Assembly (NCBI RefSeq): GCF_012034205.1
Contig: NZ_JAATEM010000002.1
Location: 186,001 to 250,000, forward strand
Origin: Streptomyces composti
Lineage (GTDB): Bacteria; Actinomycetota; Actinomycetes; Streptomycetales; Streptomycetaceae
DNA: 64,000 nt
Reading direction: 5' to 3'
In this document: positions 36,366 to 48,402 of the stretch, in pieces
How positions within the stretch are numbered: the stretch's first letter is position 1
How the letters are laid out: every line of letters starts with the position of its first letter
Position numbers and translations under genes: made by a program
The notes under the pieces: model-generated
What the model saw: the letters and a program-made list of their open reading frames with translations, nothing else
What the model was told of the DNA's origin: nothing
Database searches by the model: none

Positions 36366-38519
36366 GTGAGCAGCGAGAACGGACAGCCGGACGGCGGGGG
36401 CGAGCCCGCGCCGCCCGAGCAGCTCGCGCTCATCCGGGAGAGCGTGCGCAAGGCCAAGGAGCCCCGGGCCAAGCCGCGTACCTGGCGCGGAGCCAAGCTC
36501 GCCCCGCGTCTGCCCGTCGCCCGGGTGCTCGTCGACAAGGGCGTGCTCCACCTCGACCGGTACTTCGACTACGCCGTCCCCGAGGAGCTGGACGCCGACG
36601 CTCAGCCGGGCGTGCGGGTACGGGTCCGCTTCGGCGCCGGACGGCACCGGGTGCGCGAGGGACGCCGCGAGGGCGGGGGACTGATCGACGGGTTCCTCGT
36701 GGAGCGGCTCGCCGAGTCCGACTACTCCGGACCCCTCGCGGCACTGGCCCAGGTGGTCTCGCCCGAACCGGTGCTCGACGCCGAGCTGCTGGGCCTGGCC
36801 CGCGCCGTCGCCGACCGGTACGCCGGAAGCCTCGCCGATGTGCTGCAGCTCGCCGTCCCCCCGCGCAACGCCCGCGCCGAGCGGCGCCCCTCACCGGACC
36901 CCCTGCCCCCGCCCCCGGCGCCCTCCGCGGGCCCCTGGGCCCGCTACGAGCAGGGGCCCGCGTTCCTGGAGGCGCTGGCGGCCGGAGGCGCCCCACGGGC
37001 CGTGTGGCAGGCCCTGCCCGGGCCCCGGTGGAGCGAGGAACTGGCCCGCGCGGTGGCCGCCGCACTGGCCTCCGGACGGGGTGCACTGGTGGTCCTGCCC
37101 GACTACCGCGCCGTCGCCCGCGTGGACGCGGCGCTCACCGCGCTGCTCGGCGAGGGACGGCACGCGGTGCTCACCGCCGACGCGGGCCCCGAGAAGCGGT
37201 ACGCGCAGTGGCTGGCCGTGCGGCGGGGCTCGGTGCGGGCCGTGGTGGGCACCCGGGCGGCGATGTTCGCGCCCGTGCGGGACCTCGGCCTGGTGGCCGT
37301 CTGGGACGACGGCGACGACAGCCACAGCGAGCAGCACGCCCCGCAGCCGCACGCCCGGGAGGTGCTGCTGCTGCGGGCCGCCCAGGACAAGTGCGGCTTC
37401 CTGCTGGGCGGTTGGAGCTGCACCGTGGAGGCCGCACAGCTGGTGGAGACCGGCTGGGCGCGGCCGCTGGTCGCCGGGCGGGACCGGGTGCGGGCGGCCG
37501 CCCCGCTGGTGCGGACCGTGAGCGATCTGGACCTCGCCCGGGACGAGGCGGCACGCGCCGCCCGCCTGCCCACCCTCGCCTGGCAGGTCGCTCGGGAGGG
37601 CCTGAAGCACGGCCCGGTGCTGGTGCAGGTGCCGCGGCGGGGATACGTCCCGCGGCTGGCCTGCGCCGCCTGCCGGGCGCCGGCCCGGTGCCGGCACTGC
37701 TCCGGGCCGCTCCAGGCCCAGGAGTCCGGCCCCGCCGGTCTGCGGTGCGGCTGGTGCGGGCGCGAGGAGGGCGGCTGGCACTGCCCCGAGTGCGGCGGCT
37801 TCCGCCTGCGGGCCCAGGTCGTCGGGGCACGGCGCACCGCCGAGGAACTGGGGCGGGCCTTTCCCGCGGTGCCGGTGCGCACCTCGGGGCGCGAGCATGT
37901 GCTGGACACGGTGCCGGGGACGCCCGCGCTGGTGGTCAGCACGCCGGGCGCCGAACCGGTCGCCGAGGGCGGCTATGCGGCGGCCCTGCTCCTGGACGGC
38001 TGGGCCATGCTCAACCGGCCCGATCTGAGGGCGGGGGAGGACGCGCTGCGCCGCTGGATCGGCGCGGCGGCCCTGGTGCGCCCCCAGCCGGCGGGCGGCA
38101 CCGTGGTGGTCGTCGCCGAGCCGACCCTGCGGCCCGTGCAGGCGCTGGTGCGATGGGACCCGGCAGGACACGCCGTGCGGGAACTCGCCGACCGGGCGGA
38201 GCTGCGCTTCCCGCCGGTGTCCCGCATGGCCGCCGTCTCCGGGCCCCCGCAGGCCGTGGCGGGCTTCCTGCACGCCGTCGAACTCCCTCAGGAGGCCGAG
38301 GTGTTGGGCCCGGTCCCGCTTCCGGTCACCCCCGCCGGGCGGCCGCGCCGCCCCGGCGCCCCGCCGCCCGGCGAGCACTGGGAACGCGCGCTGGTCCGGG
38401 TCCCGCCGGGCCGGGGAGCCGCTCTGGCCGCCGCGCTGAAAACGGCTCAGGCGGCCCGCATGGCACGGGGGAACGACGACCCGGTCTGGGTCCGGATCGA
38501 CCCACCGGACATCGGCTGA
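36366..38519 (+). CDS. priA: PriA-like primosomal protein lacking helicase motifs
   Basis: 717 residues with the PriA domain order: an N-terminal 3'-end-binding domain (LPVARVLVDKGVLHLDRYFDY), a helicase-like core, eight-cysteine zinc motifs (CAACRAPARCRHC, then CGWC and CPEC at about 435-480), and a C-terminal domain. The helicase core is degenerate: there is no GKT Walker A, and the DEEH box reads DDGD in AVWDDGDDSHSEQ. Actinobacterial PriA proteins are known for this loss. It probably recognises and rebuilds forks or loads partners without unwinding DNA. A proline-rich insert lies near residue 180. Confidence 0.9.
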   Translation: MSSENGQPDGGGEPAPPEQLALIRESVRKAKEPRAKPRTWRGAKLAPRLPVARVLVDKGVLHLDRYFDYAVPEELDADAQPGVRVRVRFGAGRHRVREGRREGGGLIDGFLVERLAESDYSGPLAALAQVVSPEPVLDAELLGLARAVADRYAGSLADVLQLAVPPRNARAERRPSPDPLPPPPAPSAGPWARYEQGPAFLEALAAGGAPRAVWQALPGPRWSEELARAVAAALASGRGALVVLPDYRAVARVDAALTALLGEGRHAVLTADAGPEKRYAQWLAVRRGSVRAVVGTRAAMFAPVRDLGLVAVWDDGDDSHSEQHAPQPHAREVLLLRAAQDKCGFLLGGWSCTVEAAQLVETGWARPLVAGRDRVRAAAPLVRTVSDLDLARDEAARAARLPTLAWQVAREGLKHGPVLVQVPRRGYVPRLACAACRAPARCRHCSGPLQAQESGPAGLRCGWCGREEGGWHCPECGGFRLRAQVVGARRTAEELGRAFPAVPVRTSGREHVLDTVPGTPALVVSTPGAEPVAEGGYAAALLLDGWAMLNRPDLRAGEDALRRWIGAAALVRPQPAGGTVVVVAEPTLRPVQALVRWDPAGHAVRELADRAELRFPPVSRMAAVSGPPQAVAGFLHAVELPQEAEVLGPVPLPVTPAGRPRRPGAPPPGEHWERALVRVPPGRGAALAAALKTAQAARMARGNDDPVWVRIDPPDIG

Positions 38520-38628
38520 GGCACCGGAGCGGGTCGCGTCCGTTCCCGTGCGCGACGTCGCGTGCCGGACGGGGCTTCCGCCGCGCGGCCGGGCCGGGTT
38601 CCCGCCGCGCGCAGTCGCCCGAAGGGAA

Positions 38629-38661
38629 CGCCCTCCCGGCGGCGGTGCGGCCGGGAGGGCG
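38629..38661. terminator. Terminator between convergent priA and HTH gene
   Basis: CGCCCTCCCGGC (38629-38640) pairs perfectly with GCCGGGAGGGCG (38650-38661) around a 9-nt loop. It lies in the 159 nt gap between two convergent genes and can serve both. Confidence 0.75.
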
Positions 38662-38678
38662 GGGGAGCCGGCGGCGGG

Positions 38679-40453
<1,775 letters not shown>

Positions 40454-40528
40454 GGCCGCGGCGGTCCGCGGGACGCCGGCACCGTAGGCTGGAGTGCGCA
40501 CTTCAGACCCACATCCGGAGCACCTTTC

Positions 40529-41947
40529 GTGAGCGACCAGCCCCGTCGGCCCCGCAGGCCCGCCAAGCCCTACCGCCGGCCCAAGAAGGACCCCGTCCGC
40601 ATCCTCGCCTTCGAGGCCCTGCGGGCCGTGGACGAGCGGGACGCCTACGCCAACCTCGTGCTGCCGCCCCTGCTGCGCAAGGCGCGTGAGAAGGGCGACT
40701 TCGACGGGCGGGACGCCGCCCTGGCCACCGAGCTGGTGTACGGGACGCTGCGCCGGCAGGGCACCTACGACGCGGTCGTCGCGGAGTGCGTGGACCGCCC
40801 GCTGCGCGAGGTCGACCCGCCGGTGCTCGACGTGCTGAGCCTGGGCGCGCACCAGCTGCTCGGCACGCGCATCCCCGCCCATGCCGCCGTGTCGGCCACC
40901 GTGGAGCTGGCCCGGGTGGTGCTCGGCGACGGCCGGGCCAAGTTCGTCAACGCGGTGCTGCGCAAGGTCGCCCGGCACGATCTCGACGGCTGGCTGGAGA
41001 AGGTCGCACCGCCCTACGAGGAGGACCCGGAGGACCATCTCGCCGTCGTCCACTCCCACCCGCGCTGGGTGGTCTCCGCGCTCTGGGACTCCCTCGGCGG
41101 CGGGCGCGACGGCATCGAGGAACTGCTGCGCGCCGACAACGAACGGCCGGAGGTGACCCTGGTCGCCCGGCCCGGACGCGCCACCACAGGGGAACTGCTC
41201 GCCGAGGAGGCCGCCCGGCCGGGCCGCTGGTCCCCGTACGCGGTGCGGCTGACCGAGGGCGGGGAGCCCGGCGCCGTGCCCGCCGTGGCCGAGGGCCGGG
41301 CCGGGGTGCAGGACGAGGGCAGCCAGCTCGTCGCGCTCGCGCTGGCCGGTGCCCCGGTGGAGGGGCGCGACCGGCTGTGGCTGGACGGCTGTGCCGGACC
41401 CGGCGGCAAGGCCGCGCTGCTCGGGGCGCTCGCCGCCGAGCGGGGCGCGGTCCTGCTCGCCTCGGAGAAGCAGCCGCACCGGGCAGGGCTGGTCGCCCGC
41501 GCGCTGTCCGGCAACCCCGGGCCCTACCAGGTCGTCGCCGCCGACGCGACCCGCCCGGCCTGGCGGCCCGGCAGCTTCGACCGGGTGCTCGTCGACGTGC
41601 CCTGCACCGGCCTCGGCGCGCTGCGCCGCCGCCCGGAGGCTCGCTGGCGGCGCCGCCCGGAGGACCTGGACGGCTTCGCGCCGCTCCAGCGGGGACTGCT
41701 GCGCACCGCGCTGGAGTCGGTGCGCACCGGAGGCGTGGTCGGCTACGCCACCTGCTCGCCCCACCTCGCCGAGACCCGCGCGGTCGTCTCCGACCTGCTC
41801 AAGCAGTTCCCGGAGACCGAGCTGATCGACGCCCGTCCGCTGCTGCCGGGCGTCCCGGACCTCGGTGAGGGCCCCGACGTCCAGCTGTGGCCGCATCTGC
41901 ACGGCACCGACGCGATGTACCTGGCGCTGATCCGCCGCACGGGCTGA
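40529..41947 (+). CDS. rsmB: 16S rRNA (cytosine-967-C5) methyltransferase
   Basis: 472 residues. The N-terminal 150 residues form a NusB-like RNA-binding domain (VRILAFEALRAVDERDAYANL). The C-terminal SAM domain has WLDGCAGPGGKAALLGAL, and the two cysteines of this family in VDVPCTGLGALRRRPEARW (catalytic, PC motif) and YATCSPHLAET (TCS motif). The GTG start has GGAGCACC upstream. It is probably co-transcribed with fmt, as in many bacteria. Confidence 0.94.
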   Translation: MSDQPRRPRRPAKPYRRPKKDPVRILAFEALRAVDERDAYANLVLPPLLRKAREKGDFDGRDAALATELVYGTLRRQGTYDAVVAECVDRPLREVDPPVLDVLSLGAHQLLGTRIPAHAAVSATVELARVVLGDGRAKFVNAVLRKVARHDLDGWLEKVAPPYEEDPEDHLAVVHSHPRWVVSALWDSLGGGRDGIEELLRADNERPEVTLVARPGRATTGELLAEEAARPGRWSPYAVRLTEGGEPGAVPAVAEGRAGVQDEGSQLVALALAGAPVEGRDRLWLDGCAGPGGKAALLGALAAERGAVLLASEKQPHRAGLVARALSGNPGPYQVVAADATRPAWRPGSFDRVLVDVPCTGLGALRRRPEARWRRRPEDLDGFAPLQRGLLRTALESVRTGGVVGYATCSPHLAETRAVVSDLLKQFPETELIDARPLLPGVPDLGEGPDVQLWPHLHGTDAMYLALIRRTG

Positions 41948-41968
41948 CGCCGCCCCGGATTGAAGGGA

Positions 41969-41991
41969 GGCGGCGGGCCCGCCCGGCCGCC
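41969..41991. terminator. Hairpin between convergent rsmB and MMPL gene
   Basis: GGCGGC-GGGC pairs with GCCC-(G)-GCCGCC around CC; a compact hairpin in the 56 nt gap. It may stop transcription from both sides. Confidence 0.5.
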
Positions 41992-42003
41992 GGCGCCCCG
42001 CGC

Positions 42004-44142
42004 TCACCCGCCCCCGGAGTCCACCCGGGACGGATGCGCCTCGCCGCCGGCGTCCTCACGGGACAGGCGGTGGGGCCACCACACCTTCGGGCCGACGTCC
42101 AGGAAGAGCGAGGTGACCAGCACCGAGCGCACGACGAAGGTGTCGAGCAGCACGCCCAGGGCGACCGCGAAGCCGATCTCGGCGAAGGCCACCATGGGCA
42201 GGGTGCCGAGCGCCGCGAAGGTGCCCGCGAGGACCAGGCCCGCCGAGGTGATGACCGCGCCGGTCGTGGCCAGACCCGTCACCACGCCCTGCCGGGTGCC
42301 CTGCCGGGCGGCCTCCTCGCGGATGCGGGTGGTCAGGAAGATGTTGTAGTCGATGCCGAGGGCCACCAGGAACACGAAGACGAACAGCGGGAAGTCGGTC
42401 GACTCGCCCGCGTAGTCGAACACGTGCCGGAAGGCCAGCGCGCTCAGGCCGAGCGCCGCCGCGAACGACAGGATCACCGTCGCGATCAGCAGCAGCGGAG
42501 CGATCAGCGCGCGCAGCAGGCTGCACAGGATCAGCAGCACGACCACCAGCACCAGCGGGATGATCACGACGTTGTCGCGGGTGGTCGCGGCCTCCATGTC
42601 GAGCAGCGCCGCCGTGCCGCCGCCCACCTTGGCGTCGGCGCCCGGCACCGCGTGCACGGCGCCCCGGACCCGTTCGACCGTCTGCTTCGCCGCCTCGCTG
42701 TCCGACGGCGCGGTCATGGTCGCCTCGAACAGCACCTTGCCCTCGAAGGAGGGTTTCGCGCCCGGCGGCAGCCCCAGCGACTGCGGCACGACGCCCTCCG
42801 TCGCGGCCACCGCGCGGCCCACCTGCTCGGCCTGGGCCCGGTTGCTGACGATCACCAGCGGATCACCGCTGCCGGCCGGGAAGTAGCGGGCGGAGACCCG
42901 CTGACCGGTGATCGAGTCCGGGGTGTCGGTGAAGGAGTCGGCGTTGCTGATGCCTTCCGCGCGCAGCTGCACCAGGCCCAGCGAGCAGACCGCCAGCACC
43001 AGCGCGGTGACGGCCCACGTCGTGCGCGGGCGCCGGGCGATGCGGCGGCCCATCCGGGACCACATGCCCCGCTCGGTCGGGTCCGGGTCGCCGTGGTGCG
43101 GGATCACCGGCCAGAACATCCACCGGCCGAAGATCACCAGCAGCGCCGGGAACAGTGACAGCATCGCCAGCAGGGCGACGGCCACCCCGATCGCGGCGAC
43201 CGGCCCCAGGCCGCTCGTGGAGTTCATCTCCGCAGCCAGCAGCACCAGCATGCTCAGCACCACGGTGGCGCCGGAGGCGATCACCGCCGGACCCGCCCGG
43301 TGCAGCGCCAGCGCCATCGCCTCGTGCCGGTCCACGTGGCGGCGCAGCTCCTCCCGGTAGCGGGCGACCAGCAGCAGCCCGTAGTCGGTGCCGGCGCCGA
43401 ACACCAGCACGGTGAGGATGCCGGCGCTCTGCCCGTTGACCGTCAGGCCCCCGTACTCCGCCAGGAAGTAGATCAGCGCCTGCGCCGTGAACAGCGCGGA
43501 GATCACCGACACCAGCGGCACCAGCAGCAGGGTGGGGCTGCGGTAGGTGATGAGCAGCATGACGACGACGACACCCATCGCCGCGAACAGCAGGGTGGAG
43601 TCGATGCCCTCGAAGGCCTCGGAGAAGTCCGCGGAGGTGCCGGCCGGGCCCGTGACGTGGACGGCGAGACCTCCGGTGCTCGAGCCCACCTCCTCGCGGA
43701 CGGAGCCGACGGCGGGCGCGATCCGCTCCCATCCCTTCTCGTCCATGGTGATCGGCACGAAGACCTGCGCCGCCCGCGGACCGGTCTGCCGGTCGAACAG
43801 CGGGCCGCGCGTCTGGTCGCCGATGATCCCGTGCGCGCGCAGCTCCTTCAGCCGCGCCACGTCCTCGGCGATCCGCTCCCGGTCCGCCGCGGTCAGCCCG
43901 TCCTCCCGCGCGTAGATCACGATCGCGGGGGTCTGCTCGGGCCGGAAGTCCTCGGAGATCTCCAGCACCTGCGTCGACTCGGCCGAACCGGGCAGCCAGG
44001 AGGCCGCGTCGTTGTCCTGCGCGCCGGTCAGCTTCTGGGCGAACGGCGCCATCAGGAACAGCACCACCACCCAGAAACCCAGCACCAGCCACTTCGCCCG
44101 CCGCCCGCACACCAGGTGGCCGGCACCCCGGCCCGCTGTCAT
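42004..44142 (-). CDS. MMPL/RND-type transporter
   Basis: 712 residues from ATG 44142, with a strong GGAGGTG ribosome site; in-frame codons further up are unsupported. The two-fold RND plan is clear: a helix at about 16-36, an extracytoplasmic loop, six helices with GAGTDYGLLLVARYREE, then a second set with ALGIDYNIFLTTRIREE. Such MMPL proteins in actinobacteria export lipids, siderophores or other envelope molecules using the proton gradient. The substrate here is unknown. It is divergent from rpe. Confidence 0.92.
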   Translation of the reverse strand: MTAGRGAGHLVCGRRAKWLVLGFWVVVLFLMAPFAQKLTGAQDNDAASWLPGSAESTQVLEISEDFRPEQTPAIVIYAREDGLTAADRERIAEDVARLKELRAHGIIGDQTRGPLFDRQTGPRAAQVFVPITMDEKGWERIAPAVGSVREEVGSSTGGLAVHVTGPAGTSADFSEAFEGIDSTLLFAAMGVVVVMLLITYRSPTLLLVPLVSVISALFTAQALIYFLAEYGGLTVNGQSAGILTVLVFGAGTDYGLLLVARYREELRRHVDRHEAMALALHRAGPAVIASGATVVLSMLVLLAAEMNSTSGLGPVAAIGVAVALLAMLSLFPALLVIFGRWMFWPVIPHHGDPDPTERGMWSRMGRRIARRPRTTWAVTALVLAVCSLGLVQLRAEGISNADSFTDTPDSITGQRVSARYFPAGSGDPLVIVSNRAQAEQVGRAVAATEGVVPQSLGLPPGAKPSFEGKVLFEATMTAPSDSEAAKQTVERVRGAVHAVPGADAKVGGGTAALLDMEAATTRDNVVIIPLVLVVVLLILCSLLRALIAPLLLIATVILSFAAALGLSALAFRHVFDYAGESTDFPLFVFVFLVALGIDYNIFLTTRIREEAARQGTRQGVVTGLATTGAVITSAGLVLAGTFAALGTLPMVAFAEIGFAVALGVLLDTFVVRSVLVTSLFLDVGPKVWWPHRLSREDAGGEAHPSRVDSGGG

Positions 44143-44282
44143 CGCCACCTCCGCGGCAACGCCGGGTGCGGGGCGCGGGGGAGGGCGCGACGCACCCCGG
44201 CCGGCCCCGGAGGACGCACGCCCGGGCCGACGCCCCACGGGCCCCGCCCGGGACCCCCGCACGCGAGGGGCCGGGCGCATGG

Positions 44283-44294
44283 CAGGCTTGAGGC
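44283..44294 (+). promoter_or_regulatory. -10 element for a possibly leaderless rpe transcript
   Basis: CAGGCT at 44283-44288 ends 6 nt before the rpe ATG at 44295, and no standard ribosome site is present apart from TTGAGGC. The intergenic region to the divergent MMPL gene is 152 nt. Confidence 0.35.
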
Positions 44295-44981
44295 ATGCCC
44301 GTGCAGATCAACCCCAGCATCCTGTCCGCCGACTTCGCCAACCTCGCCGCCGAGGCGGAGGCGGTGCGAGGGGCCGACTGGCTCCACGTCGACGTCATGG
44401 ACAACCATTTCGTCCCCAACCTCACCCTCGGCGTACCGGTCGTGGAGTCGCTCGCCCGGGCGACGGACACTCCGCTGGACTGTCATCTGATGATCGAGGC
44501 CCCGGATCGCTGGGCGCCCCAGTACGTGGAGGCGGGGGCCGGGTCCGTCACCTTCCATGCCGAGGCCGCCGCCGCGCCGGTCCGGCTCGCCAGGGAGATC
44601 AGGGCGAAGGGCGCCCGCGCCTCCATGGCGCTGAAGCCGGCCACACCCGTCGAGCCGTACGAGGACCTGCTCCCCGAGCTCGACATGCTGCTGGTCATGA
44701 CCGTCGAGCCGGGCTTCGGGGGACAGGCCTTCCTCGACATCATGCTTCCCAAGATTCGCCGCACCCGCGAGTTGATCAACAAGCACGGGCTGGAGCTGTG
44801 GCTCCAGGTCGACGGCGGTGTGTCGGCGTCCACCATCGAGCAGTGCGCCGACGCCGGCGCCGATGTCTTCGTCGCGGGCAGCGCCGTGTACGGCGCCTCG
44901 GACCCGGCCGAGGCGGTACGTGCACTGCGCAACCAGGCCGAGGCGGCGACCGCGAAAGCGTCCTGGGCATGCGGCCACTGA
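44295..44981 (+). CDS. rpe: Ribulose-phosphate 3-epimerase
   Basis: 228 residues, TIM barrel. It interconverts ribulose 5-phosphate and xylulose 5-phosphate in the pentose phosphate pathway. Motifs seen are [31 protein letters not shown] (metal ligands His and Asp), [25 protein letters not shown] and LQVDGGVS. A SorC-type sugar-phosphate regulator follows 102 nt downstream. Confidence 0.96.
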   Translation: MPVQINPSILSADFANLAAEAEAVRGADWLHVDVMDNHFVPNLTLGVPVVESLARATDTPLDCHLMIEAPDRWAPQYVEAGAGSVTFHAEAAAAPVRLAREIRAKGARASMALKPATPVEPYEDLLPELDMLLVMTVEPGFGGQAFLDIMLPKIRRTRELINKHGLELWLQVDGGVSASTIEQCADAGADVFVAGSAVYGASDPAEAVRALRNQAEAATAKASWACGH

Positions 44982-45083
44982 GCGTCGGGAATGTGAACGG
45001 CTCCCAGCAGGGCTGATCAAGCGCGCCGGATCTGCAAGGATGAACGGCGAATCCAGAGTGTGAACAGCAGTGAGGAGATCGCC

Positions 45084-46103
45084 GTGTCGGGTATGTCGGC
45101 GGGCCGGTCAGCCATGCGGATGGGACCCGCTGAGCTGGTGCAGGCGGCGGCCATGGCCCGCCGCTTCTACCTCGAGGGCAAGTCCAAGATCCAGATCGCC
45201 GAGGAGTTCGGCGTCAGCCGGTTCAAGGTGGCCCGGGTCCTGGAGACCGCCCTCGAACGGGATCTCGTACGGATCGAGATCCGTGTGCCGGCCGAACTGG
45301 ACGCCGAGCGCTCCGACGCGCTCCGCGCCCGCTACGGCCTCAGGCACGCCGTCGTGGTCGAGTCCCCGGCCGAGGCCGAGGAGACACCCGACCCCGAGAA
45401 CCTGGGAGAGGTGGCCGCCGACCTGCTCGGCGAGCTGGTCGACGAAGGGGATGTGCTGGGGCTGGCCTGGGGCCGGTCCACCATCCACATGGCGGCGGCC
45501 CTGGACCGGCTGCCGCCCTGCACGGTGGTGCAGCTGACCGGTGTGTACGACGCCGGGACCGCCGAGCGCGGCTCGGTGGAGGCGGTGCGGCGCGCGGCGC
45601 AGGTCTCGGGCGGTGACGCGCACCCCATCTACGCGCCGATGCTGCTGCCGGACGCGGCCACCGCGGCGGCGCTGCGCAACCAGACCGGGATCGCGCGGGC
45701 CTTCGAGTACTTCGACAAGGTCACCGTCGCCTGTGTCTCCATCGGGTCCTGGGAGCCGGGCATCTCCACGGTGCACGACATGCTCAGCGACGAGGAGCGG
45801 GCCCACTACGCCTCCCTCGGGGTCGCCGCCGAGATGTCCGCGCACCTCTTCGACGCGGAGGGGCGCCGGGTCGGCCGGGACCTGCAGGAGCGGTGCATCA
45901 CGGTCAGGGCCGACCAGCTCCGCCGCATCCCGGAGGTGGTGGCCATCGCGGGGGGCCAGCGCAAGGGTCCCGCGATCGACGCGGTGCTGCGTTCCGGGCT
46001 GGTCACCAGCCTGGTGACGGACACCTCGGCCGCCGACTACCTGATGACCACCGGTGCGCCGCCCAAGCCGGCGCTGAACCGGGCCGACCCGGACGGGATC
46101 TGA
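45084..46103 (+). CDS. SorC/DeoR-type sugar-binding transcriptional regulator
   Basis: 339 residues. A short HTH at about residues 20-55 (ARRFYLEGKSKIQIAEEFGVSRFKVARVLE) precedes a SorC effector domain (VLGLAWGRSTIHMAAAL, VVQLTGVYDAG, VACVSIGSWEPGISTVHD, AIAGGQRKGPAIDAVLRSG). These domains bind phosphorylated sugars in relatives. The GTG at 45084 has GAGGAG 7 nt upstream; GTG 45060 would add 8 residues. Next to rpe, it may sense a pentose phosphate intermediate; that is inference. Confidence 0.9.
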   Translation: MSGMSAGRSAMRMGPAELVQAAAMARRFYLEGKSKIQIAEEFGVSRFKVARVLETALERDLVRIEIRVPAELDAERSDALRARYGLRHAVVVESPAEAEETPDPENLGEVAADLLGELVDEGDVLGLAWGRSTIHMAAALDRLPPCTVVQLTGVYDAGTAERGSVEAVRRAAQVSGGDAHPIYAPMLLPDAATAAALRNQTGIARAFEYFDKVTVACVSIGSWEPGISTVHDMLSDEERAHYASLGVAAEMSAHLFDAEGRRVGRDLQERCITVRADQLRRIPEVVAIAGGQRKGPAIDAVLRSGLVTSLVTDTSAADYLMTTGAPPKPALNRADPDGI

Positions 46104-46143
46104 CGACGCGCATGCGGCACCGGCAGGCGGAGAGGGGCAGGGC

Positions 46144-46464
46144 GTGACTCAGGACCCGGCGGGGCGGACCGTCGTCACCCTCGACCTCGAAGGGGTGACG
46201 GACAAGGCGGGGCTGATGGACCGCTGCGCCGAGACGCTCCGCCTGCCCGACTGGTTCGGGCGCAACTGGGACGCCCTCGCCGACTCCCTGTCCGACCGCA
46301 CGGTGTGGCCGGCCGGGGCGCTGGAGCGGGGCCTGCTGCTCGTGGTGCGCGGCTGGCGGGAGTACGCCCGGGCGCACCCCGACGAGTGGCAGGTGGCCGA
46401 GGAGGTCTTCGCCGAGGCCACCGACCGCACCGCCGGCCTCTTCGTCACCCTGGGCCCCGGCTGA
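46144..46464 (+). CDS. Barstar family protein
   Basis: 106 residues, matching the barstar fold by RLPDWFGRNWDALADSLSD, with the typical NWDAL helix and GWREYARAHPDEW. Barstar inhibits the RNase barnase by blocking its active site. No barnase-like RNase is nearby, so this is an orphan inhibitor that may act on a secreted or distant RNase. GTG start after GGAGAGGGGCAGGGC; it lies 40 nt after the regulator gene. Confidence 0.88.
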   Translation: MTQDPAGRTVVTLDLEGVTDKAGLMDRCAETLRLPDWFGRNWDALADSLSDRTVWPAGALERGLLLVVRGWREYARAHPDEWQVAEEVFAEATDRTAGLFVTLGPG

Positions 46465-46595
46465 GCCACCCGAGCCGTCGGCCTTCTGGAGCTTTCTCCA
46501 AGCACCCCCTAGCCTGCTCGGATGTTTCGCCCGGGGCTTCCGGGGGCCGCCACGTGGGAGAATGAAGTACGTGCTCTTTTCCTCCCCCTGGCTGA

Positions 46596-48080
<1,485 letters not shown>

Positions 48081-48112
48081 TCGGTTCCGCTTCCTTCCGG
48101 GGCCCTCGGCAC

Positions 48113-48128
48113 CCCCGCATGCGCGGGG
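48113..48128 (+). terminator. Hairpin after guaB1
   Basis: CCCCGC-ATGC-GCGGGG, 32 nt after the guaB1 stop, lies inside a larger imperfect stem formed by the flanking GCC/GGC-rich sequence. Likely an intrinsic terminator. Confidence 0.6.
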
Positions 48129-48200
48129 AGGCCGGGGGCTCCGGCACAGGAGGCGCGAAAGCCCTGGTCCGGGGTTCGTGTGCAAGGGTCGAAAGCTCCC

Positions 48201-48297
48201 GTGCAACGAAATTCCGGCCTTCCCCGAGGAACGCAATGATCTTGCGAGGGCTCGCAAGGTTGCTGCATTTCAGGAGCAACGTCCTAGCTCATAGGGT
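48201..48297 (+). promoter_or_regulatory. Array of GCAA/TTGC half-sites and promoter upstream of the permease-Lrp operon
   Basis: Within 97 nt are GCAA at 48203, 48233, 48254 and 48276 and TTGC at 48242 and 48260. They build three dyads: GCAA-N5-TTGC (48233-48245), an exact 18-nt CTTGCGAG-GG-CTCGCAAG (48241-48258), and GTTGCT-N10-AGCAAC (48259-48280). TAGGGT at 48292-48297 is a good -10. An array of alternating short half-sites is what an Lrp/AsnC octamer would wrap. The regulator gene is the second gene of this operon, so autoregulation is likely. Confidence 0.55.
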
Positions 48298-48402
48298 TAC
48301 GCGCTGTACGTGTGTGGCGGGGACCCCGCTCGACGGGTTCCCGCTGTCGCGGGCTCCGTCGGTCCCGGCCGCGCAGATCCTGAAGTGACAAGGAGTCAGC
48401 GC

